Shown: positions 9,197 through 16,908 of the stretch, one piece after another
How positions within the stretch are numbered: position 1 is the first letter of the stretch
Layout: each line of letters begins with the position of its first letter
DNA from: Rhizobium rhizogenes
Lineage (GTDB): Bacteria; Pseudomonadota; Alphaproteobacteria; Rhizobiales; Rhizobiaceae
NCBI RefSeq assembly: GCF_002005205.3
Contig: NZ_CP019702.2
Span: 1,678,001-1,742,000 of the forward strand
Length of the DNA: 64,000 bases
Direction of reading: 5' to 3'
Translations under genes and position numbers: made by a program
Notes under the pieces: model-generated
The model's database searches: none
What the model was told of the DNA's origin: nothing
What the model saw: only the letters and a program-made list of their open reading frames with translations

Positions 9197-9461
9197 GTAG
9201 ATTTCCCCAAACTTCGCGAAGAAGCAGATATCCCGAACGGGCTTTCAAAAAGGCGGGCGTGATGGCGAAATTAAGTCGCCGGTGTCAGTGGATGTTACGG
9301 GATTCGTCTAATCCAGTCCTTTGCATCTGGCAAATGAAAGCCTGGTAAGAAATGCAGGCGGATGCGCAAGCTTTCGTGAGCTTGCGCGCGGCCATGCCTG
9401 ACACCAGCGGCGCTCTGGAAAGCCTCGGATGACACGTGGAAGGTCGATGCGGTTTTGGAAA

Positions 9462-9546
9462 TGGTACCCCAAGCCGGGATCGAACCAGCACTCCTTTCGG
9501 AACCGCATTTTGAGTGCGGCGCGTCTACCAATTCCGCCATTGGGGC
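9462..9546 (-). tRNA. tRNA-Leu (anticodon CAA)
   Basis: The minus strand reads as a complete class II tRNA of 85 bases including an encoded CCA. The acceptor stem GCCCCAA pairs with TTGGGGT (a G-U closing pair), the D-arm region reads GGCGGAATTGGTAGACGC, and the anticodon stem CCGCA/TGCGG holds the loop CTCAAAA, giving anticodon CAA for codon UUG. A long variable arm follows, then the T-arm GCTGG-TTCGATC-CCGGC. The discriminator base is A, as expected for leucine. No integrase or repeated 3' end of the tRNA is nearby. Confidence 0.95.
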
Positions 9547-9698
9547 AACGGTGGTAATGCCACGGCGTCTATCACGTGCAAGACCATGCGTGCAACCCCA
9601 AAAGCTCGAAATTTGGCTTGTGAGACGGCAATGTCTGCGCGCCTGACCGGGCGAAATCACCATGGCCGTTTGCTGGAACATCGGTGATCCTGCCGTGC

Positions 9699-10055
9699 TT
9701 AGTCGCGCGATGAGGCGAGGGCGAGCCTGCTGTCATCTTCCGGCATGGAGCCGGTCATCTCCCACCAGTCGCCGAGTGCGTCGATCAGGGGGACGAGACT
9801 GCTGCCGGCAGGCGTCAGGTCATATTCCACCCGCAACGGGTAACCTTGAAACTCTGTTCGGTGAACGATGCCGGCGTCTTCCAGTTTGCGCAACTCCAGC
9901 GCAAGCATCTTGTGCGAGATGGCGGGATTGTCCCTGCGCAAATCGCTGAAGCGCTTTGTGCCATCCTTCAGATAATAGAGCAGGAGCGTCGGCCAGCGGT
10001 CACTCAGCACCTGCATGACCTCCTCGATCGGGCAGCGGGATACAAGGTCTTTCAT
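9699..10055 (-). CDS. HxlR family transcriptional regulator
   Basis: A 118-residue winged-helix protein with the HxlR pattern: the start CPIEEVMQVLSDRWPTLLLYYL, then RFSDLRR, ISHKMLALELRKLEDAGIV (recognition helix region) and YPLRVEYDLTPAG (wing). HxlR regulators commonly sense redox or electrophilic stress, and the first cysteine (Cys8) sits at the position often used for sensing. It is divergent from a glutathione S-transferase with 101 bases between the starts, a typical arrangement for a regulator and its target. An inverted repeat lies just upstream of its own start. Confidence 0.88.
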   Translation of the reverse strand: MKDLVSRCPIEEVMQVLSDRWPTLLLYYLKDGTKRFSDLRRDNPAISHKMLALELRKLEDAGIVHRTEFQGYPLRVEYDLTPAGSSLVPLIDALGDWWEMTGSMPEDDSRLALASSRD

Positions 10056-10068
10056 CGGCGTCTCGTGG

Positions 10069-10086
10069 TTACAAAAAGGTTCGTAA
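10069..10086. promoter_or_regulatory. Possible HxlR operator between hxlR-like gene and GST
   Basis: TTAC and GTAA are arranged as an inverted repeat with a 10-base spacer, extended by flanking G and T, 13 bases upstream of the regulator start in the divergent gap. The symmetry is short, so this is only a candidate site. Confidence 0.3.
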
Positions 10087-10156
10087 TTTACTTGGCGCCG
10101 TCTGGCGATAAGTTCAACCCGCTGCGCAGCATCCTTGAAAACTGAGAGTATGAACT

Positions 10157-10861
10157 ATGGAACCGATTTTACTTTATGGCTTCCCGGCGGGAAGCTCGAT
10201 GGGGCTTGTCGCAGCGCTCGAATGGCTTGGCAAACCATACAGGCTTTGCCGGGTGGATATGCTCGGCGAGATGCGGGAGCAATCTTACACGCGGATCAAC
10301 CGGCGGGTCGAAACCCCGGTCCTCGTCACGGACAGGGGTGAGGTTTTGACCGAGACGATGGCGATCGCTGCCTGGCTGGAGGCGCGTGACACCGCCCGGC
10401 GCATCAGCTTCGATCCCCAGTCGCGTGAAGCCGACCTCATGCACCAGCTCATGGCGTTCATAAACACCGGCTTCACCGGCGCATTCGCCCCTTTGTGGGT
10501 TGCGCTGGAGATGGCTCCTCCGAACCCTCCGCTGCAATCGGCTCTTCGGGAGTTCGGCATGGCTGCGGTCATCAACCGGCACGACCGAGTTGAGGAAATG
10601 CTTGGCGATACACGGTTCGCGATCGGTGATCGACCGAGCCTCGCGGACGGAATTCTGGCCGGTGTCGCCCGGTGGCTGGATATTCATGATGTGGCTGACG
10701 CCAGCCGGTGGCCCAGGCTTGCCGCCCTGCGCAAGCGTCTCGAGGCTGACCCTGCCATTGTTTACGCGATGGCTCTGGAGCGTGGTGAGCAGGTTCAAGG
10801 CAACGGCGCCTGCAAGGGCCACGTTGATCTCGCGACGGTTATCGATCGTTTCGGCGGCTAG
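10157..10861 (+). CDS. Glutathione S-transferase family protein
   Basis: A 234-residue soluble enzyme with the two GST domains. The thioredoxin-like N-terminal part runs to about residue 80 (LYGFPAGSSMGLVAALEWLGKPY, then the cis-proline region RVETPVLV and the glutathione-binding TETMAIAAWLE). The helical C-terminal part contains IGDRPSLADGILAGV, the conserved N-capping box region. A Ser-rich active-site loop (GSSMG) stands where the catalytic residue lies. The probable role is glutathione conjugation or reduction of an electrophile. It is divergent from an HxlR regulator that probably controls it. The substrate is unknown. Confidence 0.82.
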   Translation: MEPILLYGFPAGSSMGLVAALEWLGKPYRLCRVDMLGEMREQSYTRINRRVETPVLVTDRGEVLTETMAIAAWLEARDTARRISFDPQSREADLMHQLMAFINTGFTGAFAPLWVALEMAPPNPPLQSALREFGMAAVINRHDRVEEMLGDTRFAIGDRPSLADGILAGVARWLDIHDVADASRWPRLAALRKRLEADPAIVYAMALERGEQVQGNGACKGHVDLATVIDRFGG

Positions 10862-10869
10862 GATGAGGA

Positions 10870-10896
10870 GGCGTGGGTGGCTCAGTCACCCGCGCC
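10870..10896 (+). terminator. Weak terminator-like hairpin after GST gene
   Basis: A 10-bp stem with one G-T pair and a 7-base loop lies 8 bases after the stop. There is no T tract after it, so it may be only a stability hairpin. Confidence 0.3.
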
Positions 10897-10930
10897 TGTC
10901 CCACAATGATACACTTTCGGTTGAACTATT

Positions 10931-10959
10931 TTGATAATTTTAGATATCTCTAATAAATT
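10931..10959 (+). promoter_or_regulatory. Putative promoter of the glycine-rich protein gene
   Basis: TTGATA (10931-10936) and TAAATT (10954-10959) are 17 bases apart in a strongly AT-rich stretch (10917-10990) that contrasts with the GC-rich surroundings. It lies about 90 bases before the start codon, leaving a leader of roughly 80 bases. Confidence 0.4.
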
Positions 10960-11048
10960 AGTGTGTACGCAATTGCTAATTGAAATTACAATGCGCGTGT
11001 GGGTCTCCACGCGGGGCGGGAAAAGCCAAAACTCATAGGGAGGAAATT

Positions 11049-11690
11049 ATGAGGGCGCTTTCTCGCAATTTATTATTGTCTGCCTGCCTGATTCTGCCGA
11101 TCAACGCGCATGCGCTGGATATCGGGATCGGCGGCGAAAACGGGGTCAATGCCAGTGTGGGTGGTAATGGCAGCGGCGGGCTCGGTGTCGATGCCTCCGT
11201 TGGCGGCAGCAGTGGCGTTAATGCAAGTGCCGACGTTGGCGGTAGAAGCGGTGGCGGATTGGGCGCGGATGTCAACGCGTCCGTTGGTGGCAGCAATGGC
11301 GTCAATGCGGATGTCAATACATCCGTCGGCGGCTCAAGCGGCGTCAGCGCCGGCGTTAATGCCTCGGTTGGCGGTTCCAGCGGGATCAACGCCAATGTCG
11401 GGGCCAATGTGGGCGGTTCGAGCGGCGTAGGCCTTGGTGTCGGCGTCGGTATCGGCGGTTCGGGCTCGACCGGCACTCCTGGAAATCCGGGAGGCCCGGG
11501 AAGCCCGTCCAATCCCGGCAATCCGGGCACGATGTCGCCCGGGGCCATGCGCAACGCCATTCAGGCCTATAACGACATGTCGCGCACCGAGCAGATCAGG
11601 CTCGTCCGCCGTTGCGCCGATATTCTGAGCGGCGGATATGATGCGGCACTGACGCAATTGTGCAAGATGATCAGGACGGCTTCACGCTGA
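11049..11690 (+). CDS. Secreted glycine-rich repeat protein with collagen-like tract
   Basis: A 213-residue exported protein. A signal peptide (basic start, LLLSACLILP, cleavage near AHA-L) is followed by some ten imperfect repeats around the unit GVNASVGGSSG, where V, N, A and G alternate. Next comes a short Gly-X-Pro tract rich in GNPG and GSPS at about 155-175, then a 40-residue C-terminal domain that looks helical and has two cysteines (RRCADIL and LCKMI). I chose 11049 because GGGAGGAAATT precedes it. The repeats suggest an extended or beta-roll surface or matrix protein, which is inference. I recognise no named family. It converges on the polysaccharide-linked minus-strand genes. Confidence 0.75.
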   Translation: MRALSRNLLLSACLILPINAHALDIGIGGENGVNASVGGNGSGGLGVDASVGGSSGVNASADVGGRSGGGLGADVNASVGGSNGVNADVNTSVGGSSGVSAGVNASVGGSSGINANVGANVGGSSGVGLGVGVGIGGSGSTGTPGNPGGPGSPSNPGNPGTMSPGAMRNAIQAYNDMSRTEQIRLVRRCADILSGGYDAALTQLCKMIRTASR

Positions 11691-11712
11691 CGCCGGACTG
11701 GCCATGACAGTC

Positions 11713-11742
11713 ATCCGAAGGGCGTCCTGGCGTCCTTCGGAT
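11713..11742. terminator. Hairpin between convergent genes
   Basis: ATCCGAAGG and CCTTCGGAT form a perfect 9-bp stem with a 12-base loop between two converging genes. It touches the stop codon of the minus-strand gene. No T tract follows on either strand, so terminator function is uncertain. Confidence 0.4.
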
Positions 11743-13013
11743 CAATTGCCCTTGCGTCCGAAGGACAGGATTTTCTGCCGCAGGCTGCGGGCGAGATTGC
11801 GGGTGTTGCGGTACATATCCACCTGCGTGGAAACCTGCCGCACGTCACGGTCGCTGTTCTGTGTCAGCCCGACGACCAACGTGCCCATTTCCTGCCGTTC
11901 CCGCCAGAAGCGGCTCATGATCGGGTGGTCGGGCACCGCACAGCTGTCGCTGCGCAGAATATTGGCGTCGTCGAGATGCCAGTCGGTCAGTTTCTGCACC
12001 AGCAACTTGCCGGGTGAAAACTGCGCATAGGTTTCGTCAAAGGCTGTTTTCCACGTATAGGCCTCGCCGGCCGTCATGAAGACGATCATGGATGCGATCG
12101 CGCTGCCGTTGAGATCGATGGTGTGGATACGCACGGCATCCGCCTCGGCCAGATTGGTGATCGCTTCGCGGGCGAAGGCGGCGCGGTAGCGGTCATTGAC
12201 CAGTGCGGTGCGCTTGCGGCCTTTCCAGCCGCTGGCCTCCAGCGCCAGGAACTCCTCCATGCGGTAACGTATGTCCTTGGGCTGCCGGGTCACGGTGTAG
12301 GAGACCGGCCCGAGTTTTTCGAGCTGCCGCCACTGCCGGCGCATTTCGCGCAGATGATGCGGCGCAAGCGAACTGCGCAGATAGGCCTCGCCATCCAGAA
12401 GGCTTTCCAGCATCGGCCGGTGATAATTGCCCGTGGTCGTCAGCGGCAGGTTGCGGCTGAGGGCTATGGCCCTGAACATGCGGGCAAAAGGCCCTTCCAG
12501 CCGCACATCCGGCAGCACAAGGACATTCGGCAGGCGCATGTCCCGATCGGAGAGCGCGTCGAAAAGATTGTCGAGCGTTTCGGCGGCACCCTCGGTATCG
12601 ACCAGCGGTGTGCCGAGCGGACCGAAAGGATTGGCCCAGACGCGCAGAATGGAAGGCCCGATGGAAAAACCCGGCTTTTCGACGGTAAAGGGCATGAGAA
12701 AGCGCATGCGGCTTCTGGCGCCGTTTTCATCGCGGATGAGGGCGAAGCGCACGGATTTGTCGTCGATACGCGGCATGGCCGGCGCAAGCAGCCGGCCGGT
12801 GAAGAAGACGTTCGCCTCCATGACGCGGTTGGACAGGAAGTCCAGTTCCTCCTGCATGTCGTAACCCAGCTGACCGGGATAGACGCAGAATTCGCGGCCT
12901 TCGCGGCCCACGCGCCGGCTGCTGTCCGCAACGGGACGATCACGCTCCGCAGACGCCATCAGCGCCGCGATGCGCGGGTCCTGAAAATCCGGATTCTTTG
13001 GATCGCTGGACAT
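11742..13013 (-). CDS. GNAT/FemAB-like acetyltransferase (CelD/BcsL type)
   Basis: A 423-residue soluble protein. The N-terminal half (about 60-200) resembles the non-catalytic first GNAT domain of the CelD/BcsL and FemAB-like group; the second half carries LREMRRQWRQLEKLGPVSYTV and an acetyltransferase fold with ASMIVFMTAGEAYTWKTAFDETYAQFSPGKLL, the usual acyl-CoA binding area. Relatives sit in cellulose and exopolysaccharide gene sets and are thought to acylate sugars. The ATG at 13013 lies 8 bases after the flippase stop and has GGCGGTG upstream, so the two are coupled. The exact acceptor and acyl group are unknown. Confidence 0.75.
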   Translation of the reverse strand: MSSDPKNPDFQDPRIAALMASAERDRPVADSSRRVGREGREFCVYPGQLGYDMQEELDFLSNRVMEANVFFTGRLLAPAMPRIDDKSVRFALIRDENGARSRMRFLMPFTVEKPGFSIGPSILRVWANPFGPLGTPLVDTEGAAETLDNLFDALSDRDMRLPNVLVLPDVRLEGPFARMFRAIALSRNLPLTTTGNYHRPMLESLLDGEAYLRSSLAPHHLREMRRQWRQLEKLGPVSYTVTRQPKDIRYRMEEFLALEASGWKGRKRTALVNDRYRAAFAREAITNLAEADAVRIHTIDLNGSAIASMIVFMTAGEAYTWKTAFDETYAQFSPGKLLVQKLTDWHLDDANILRSDSCAVPDHPIMSRFWRERQEMGTLVVGLTQNSDRDVRQVSTQVDMYRNTRNLARSLRQKILSFGRKGN

Positions 13014-13021
13014 GCTTATCG

Positions 13022-14437
13022 TTACACCGCCTTCCCAGTGTCTTGACCCGCCCGGGGATCGTTGAAGGCAAAAAGGACGATCCCGAGTGTGCGGCGAATG
13101 GCAACATGCAATAACACAGCTTCTATGCACATGGCTATTGCGACCGCTGCCGCAGCCCCCGCCAGACCATAGACCGGAATGAGCGCCATGTTGAGTGCAA
13201 TGTTGCAACCAAAGATGATAATATAAAGAGCGACGCACAATTTTTGTTTGCCGGCCATATTCAGCAGCGTTTCCCCTGGCCCGATCAGCGCTTTTGCGAG
13301 GAAGCCGGCAAAGAGGAAGAACATCAGCTCGTAACCCTGAACGAAGCCGGGGCCGAATAACGACAGCAGGAAAGGGCCGGCCAGAAGCACGACACTGCCG
13401 ACCGCGAGCGACGGCCAGAAGGCCCAGCGCGCCGCCTGGCTGGCGAAACCGGCGAGCCCCTGCCTGTCATTGGCGGAAATCAGGGCGGCCAGACGCGGTG
13501 CCGCCGCCGCCTGCACGGAGAAAAACACGAATTGCATCAGCACGATGGTTTTTGCCGCTGCGAAATAAATGCCGACCTGATCCGGCGGCAGATAAAGACC
13601 GACGATCACCACGTCGGAATTGGTCATCAGAAAACCGATGCCGTCGATCAGGAAAACCGGAAAGGCGAATTTCATCCAGTGACCGAAATGGACCCTGCGG
13701 GCAACGCTGCGGAAATTGCGGTTAAGCCGCCGGTTGAGGAAGGCAAAGTGGAACAGCGTGGTGACATAGGTGGCGAGAAGGGCGGTGAGCATCGCCGTCG
13801 TCGCGGTTTTTTCGGCTCCCAGCAGGATCGCCACCAGCATGAACAGCAATATTAGCACCGGGCGGACGATATAGGTGGGGCTGAGGGCCGAGATCGCCCA
13901 GCCATTGGCACGTGCGGTGCCGTTCAGCACATCGCCAAGCGCGACCATTGGCAGGGTGAAAAGCGCAAGCGAGACGGGAATGAGGTAATAGGCGGCGATG
14001 CGCTCGCCAAAGAAATACAGGAAGACAAAACCGCACAGCGCCAGCGTGCTGGCGGACAGCATGGCGAAGATGCGCGCCGTCGAAGTCAGCCCCATGATCT
14101 TGTCATGAGCATCCTCAAGTCGGTAGCCGGGCAAGAAACGGATGACGGTGGTATGGAAACCGAGACAGGACAGGTTACCGAACAGGATCACCAGAACCCA
14201 GACGAAGGCGAAGAGACCGTATTCGAATTCACCCATCAGGCGGGCGAGGATGATCTGGGAGATAAAGGCGATGCCGGCGCTGACGATGCGCACCGCAAAG
14301 GCGACCAGCGCCATGCGCTGTGCGCGGGAAACATCGTCCCTTGCCGAGACGAGGACGGCGATTTTCGCTCCCAGCGGCGAAAGCTTCGCGCGCAGGCCTG
14401 CGGGTAAGGCTTTTTCCGCCGTGTTGAGGATAGCCAT
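13022..14437 (-). CDS. Polysaccharide flippase (Wzx-like, MOP superfamily)
   Basis: A 471-residue membrane protein with about 12-14 hydrophobic helices and an N-terminal family pattern (ISQIILARLMGEFEYGLFAFVW) found in polysaccharide transporters. It probably moves a lipid-linked saccharide across the inner membrane. I took the ATG at 14437; a GTG at 14446 is an alternative and neither has a strong ribosome site. The acyltransferase gene ends 57 bases upstream and the GNAT gene starts 8 bases downstream. It differs clearly in sequence from the flippase at 1.5 kb, so it likely serves another product. Confidence 0.82.
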   Translation of the reverse strand: MAILNTAEKALPAGLRAKLSPLGAKIAVLVSARDDVSRAQRMALVAFAVRIVSAGIAFISQIILARLMGEFEYGLFAFVWVLVILFGNLSCLGFHTTVIRFLPGYRLEDAHDKIMGLTSTARIFAMLSASTLALCGFVFLYFFGERIAAYYLIPVSLALFTLPMVALGDVLNGTARANGWAISALSPTYIVRPVLILLFMLVAILLGAEKTATTAMLTALLATYVTTLFHFAFLNRRLNRNFRSVARRVHFGHWMKFAFPVFLIDGIGFLMTNSDVVIVGLYLPPDQVGIYFAAAKTIVLMQFVFFSVQAAAAPRLAALISANDRQGLAGFASQAARWAFWPSLAVGSVVLLAGPFLLSLFGPGFVQGYELMFFLFAGFLAKALIGPGETLLNMAGKQKLCVALYIIIFGCNIALNMALIPVYGLAGAAAAVAIAMCIEAVLLHVAIRRTLGIVLFAFNDPRAGQDTGKAV

Positions 14438-14494
14438 GATCCACACGCCATCATTTCCAATTGAGTAGGCGAGCCGATTGTAAGCGCTTTATCC

Positions 14495-15697
14495 TTAACG
14501 AAGGGTTTGGGAGGCGGCGGGGCCTGTCCCGATGCCGTTTGCCGCCCGCGGTTTGCGAATGCCGTTGAAAAGAAAAAGCGCAAGCGGACTGCGGCGTATC
14601 GCCTGGTGCAGCAGGTAGGCCGTAAAGGTGGTCATGGCGACGATGATGGCGAACTCGAGGATGGGCGGCAGCGAGACGAGGATGAAAAGCGTGCCGAAGG
14701 CGTAGATCAGCGGGTGATGAAGCAGGTAGATGGTGAAGGAGGCATCCGTCATGCGTCCGGCCAGCCGGCTCGGCCTGTCGAAATAGCGGCAGGCGATGTC
14801 GATCAAAAGGCGGCTCGCCGCCACGGCCGCAATCGCCGAAACCAGCACCAGCATGGCCGAATTGGTGAAGGGATTTTGCAGCCGCAGCGTCACCGCCGTT
14901 GCGATAGCACCGAATGCGATGACACCGGTGAAAGGGCCCGTCTGGCGAAAACGGTGAAACAGGGCACGGTCGCGGTTCAGCATTGCCCCGATGAGAAAGA
15001 ACGGCAGGTAACGCGCATAGGGATCGGAGGCGCGTTCATAAAGGAGGAAAACGCCGTTTCCGGTTTTTCCCGCAAGCAGGCCGGAAGCATAAACCGCCAG
15101 TTCCCACAAAACGGGCAGGACGCACAGTGCGGCGAAAAACAGGGCCGGACGGCGTGCCAGCTGCCTGCCGAACCAATCTCTTGCAGATATAAATGGCGGG
15201 CGTTCGGCGATAAACAGCAAACCCGCCAACAGCACCGAATAGGCGATGAGGGCCGGCAGGAACCACAGATGCATGATCCATTGCTCGCTGGGGCGCAGCA
15301 GGTCCGGCAGGTTTTGCGTGAGCTGGGCGGCGGGGATGTCGCCTTTGGCGATGCCGGCCAGCTGCAGCAGGAAAAGTTGCAGTGGCCCGAGTATCAGCAC
15401 GGCTATGACGAAGGGCAGGCCGAGGCGCACGAACCGCTGCCTGAGCCACGGCGCCTTGCCCTTCTTGCCGATGACCATGCCGGAAAAATAACCGGCCACC
15501 AGAAAGAATGCCGGCATGCGGAAGGTCGCGAGTGCCGCGCCAAGTACCGTCAGGATCGGGCTGGTTTCAAAATCCTTGATATCCCACGGCAGGGCGTGGC
15601 TGTAGAGCAGGGAGGCGTGATAGGGAATGCCGAGCAGCATGAGAAGAGCCCGCAACGGGTCCCAATAATGCTCGTAATCTGATTTTCCCTGCTGCAT
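14495..15697 (-). CDS. Acyltransferase 3 family membrane protein (OpgC/ExoZ-like)
   Basis: A 400-residue integral membrane protein with about ten helices. The N-terminus EHYWDPLRALLMLLGIPYHASLLYSHAL includes the family's R/H active-site motif, followed by MPAFFLVAGYFSG. This matches acyltransferase-3 proteins such as OpgC, which put succinyl or acetyl groups on periplasmic glucans and polysaccharides. The ATG at 15697 is preceded by GAGGGGG; the longer frame needs a TTG at 15715. It is the first of three minus-strand genes that also include a flippase and a GNAT protein, so it probably decorates the saccharide handled there (inference). Confidence 0.82.
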   Translation of the reverse strand: MQQGKSDYEHYWDPLRALLMLLGIPYHASLLYSHALPWDIKDFETSPILTVLGAALATFRMPAFFLVAGYFSGMVIGKKGKAPWLRQRFVRLGLPFVIAVLILGPLQLFLLQLAGIAKGDIPAAQLTQNLPDLLRPSEQWIMHLWFLPALIAYSVLLAGLLFIAERPPFISARDWFGRQLARRPALFFAALCVLPVLWELAVYASGLLAGKTGNGVFLLYERASDPYARYLPFFLIGAMLNRDRALFHRFRQTGPFTGVIAFGAIATAVTLRLQNPFTNSAMLVLVSAIAAVAASRLLIDIACRYFDRPSRLAGRMTDASFTIYLLHHPLIYAFGTLFILVSLPPILEFAIIVAMTTFTAYLLHQAIRRSPLALFLFNGIRKPRAANGIGTGPAASQTLR

Positions 15698-15778
15698 TTC
15701 CCCCTCGCGTCGCAAACGCGATCACGCGTGATTTGCGATAGCCGCCACGACTATTAGTGGAAAGTGCTAATAAACCCT

Positions 15779-16672
15779 TCATGCGCCGGATGGCGTGGGC
15801 GGCGCTTTTTTCTTCGGCAGAAGATCGAGCACTAGCGTGCAGCCGAAAATGATGACGCCGGCGCCAAAAAGCTGGGGAAGCGACAGGGGCTCGTCCAGCA
15901 CAAGTGCGCCGACAAGCACAGCCACGACGGTGACGGCGAATTCCACGCTGATCGTCTTCGTCGCGCCGATGGTGGAAACCAGCCGGAAATAGGTGATGTA
16001 GGTGAGGCCGCTCATGACCACCGCCTGTATCAGAAGATATCCGTAGTCGATGAGGGCGGGCGTTCCCGGCAGGGGTACGGCGAGAAGAAGCGGCAGGGTC
16101 ATCAGGCCGCCGGTCAGAAAGGAAGCGATGGTAATTTCCCAGGACCCGACGCCTTTGAGGTAGCGGCTGGCATAGTTGCTGCCATAGGCCGCACAGATGC
16201 AGGCGGCGACACAGGCGGCGCAACCGATGATGAAGTCGGGTGTGACGGGAACGGCCGGGAAGCCGACGAGGAGGACGATGCCGCCGAAGCCGATGACGAG
16301 GCCGGCAATTCCCTGCCGGGTCAGCCGCTCGAGCCCCCATATCTGCGAGATGAGCATGGAAAAAAGCGGGATCGTCGCCACCAGAATGGCGGCCATGGCG
16401 GTGCCGACCAGCGGTGTTCCGTAGGAAAGGCCGATCAGCTGACCGGCGACGGTTGTTGCGCCGACGACCGCGAAACTGCGCCAGCGCGCGGAAAATGCAA
16501 GCTTGCGGCGTGCGGCCCGCGCGATGAGAAAGAGGGTGACGGCGGTGACGAGCGACCGAAGCGTGACTGCGCCGATCCAGCCGAAGGCGGCGACGACGTG
16601 CAGAAGCAGCAGGAAAGACATCCCCCACGCGAGCGCGAGAAAAATATAGGCAGCGAGATCGCGAGGAGCCAT
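15779..16672 (-). CDS. DMT superfamily transporter (EamA domain)
   Basis: A 297-residue membrane protein with ten hydrophobic helices in two EamA repeats. The first begins with LAAYIFLALAWGMSFLLL and the second near DFIIGCAACVAAC; each ends with the usual glycine- and proline-rich helix (RQGIAGLVIGFGGIVLL; LFGAGVIIFGCTLVL). Members export or import amino acids, metabolites or drugs, and sequence does not say which. I took the ATG at 16672, where the first helix starts; an ATG at 16774 would add a 34-residue hydrophilic leader. It precedes the acyltransferase gene by 81 bases, so a shared transcript is possible. Confidence 0.8.
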   Translation of the reverse strand: MAPRDLAAYIFLALAWGMSFLLLLHVVAAFGWIGAVTLRSLVTAVTLFLIARAARRKLAFSARWRSFAVVGATTVAGQLIGLSYGTPLVGTAMAAILVATIPLFSMLISQIWGLERLTRQGIAGLVIGFGGIVLLVGFPAVPVTPDFIIGCAACVAACICAAYGSNYASRYLKGVGSWEITIASFLTGGLMTLPLLLAVPLPGTPALIDYGYLLIQAVVMSGLTYITYFRLVSTIGATKTISVEFAVTVVAVLVGALVLDEPLSLPQLFGAGVIIFGCTLVLDLLPKKKAPPTPSGA

Positions 16673-16849
16673 GAAAGCATTTCCAGTAAAAGGGCGCAGG
16701 GTTTCACGTCCGGAAATGCGCAGAACAAAATCGCGAGCGCGTCCGACGCTTCCATCTGAACCGGATGCGCTCATCTGAGCATCTTCCGGAAGATGATCAG
16801 GCTCCCATATGGAAAGTGCAGATACCCGTCAACAGCAATGAGCGGCGGC

Positions 16850-16886
16850 AAAGAAAATCGCCCGCAACACGGGGTTGCGGGCGATT
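16850..16886 (-). terminator. Rho-independent terminator of secA
   Basis: On the minus strand, a perfect GC-rich stem (CGCCCGCAAC with GTTGCGGGCG, extended by A-T pairs) with a 5-base loop is followed by TTTTCTTT. It lies about 22 bases after the secA stop. Confidence 0.85.
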
Positions 16887-16908
16887 ATTATCGGAAGCGG
16901 GTCTGGGT

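Noticed and set aside
9285..9681. Short frames running across the tRNA-Leu gene
   Set aside because: They overlap the tRNA and have no ribosome site or recognisable protein.
9300..9700. tRNA-Leu as an integration site for a genomic island
   Set aside because: No integrase, no repeated copy of the tRNA 3' end and no change of gene style on either side.
11110..11470. CRISPR-like regular repeats
   Set aside because: The repeats are in-frame codons of a glycine-rich protein with varying unit length and no unique spacers.
14507..15682. 391-residue plus-strand frame opposite the acyltransferase-3 gene
   Set aside because: Complementary to a membrane protein with clear family motifs; sequence is low-complexity polar.
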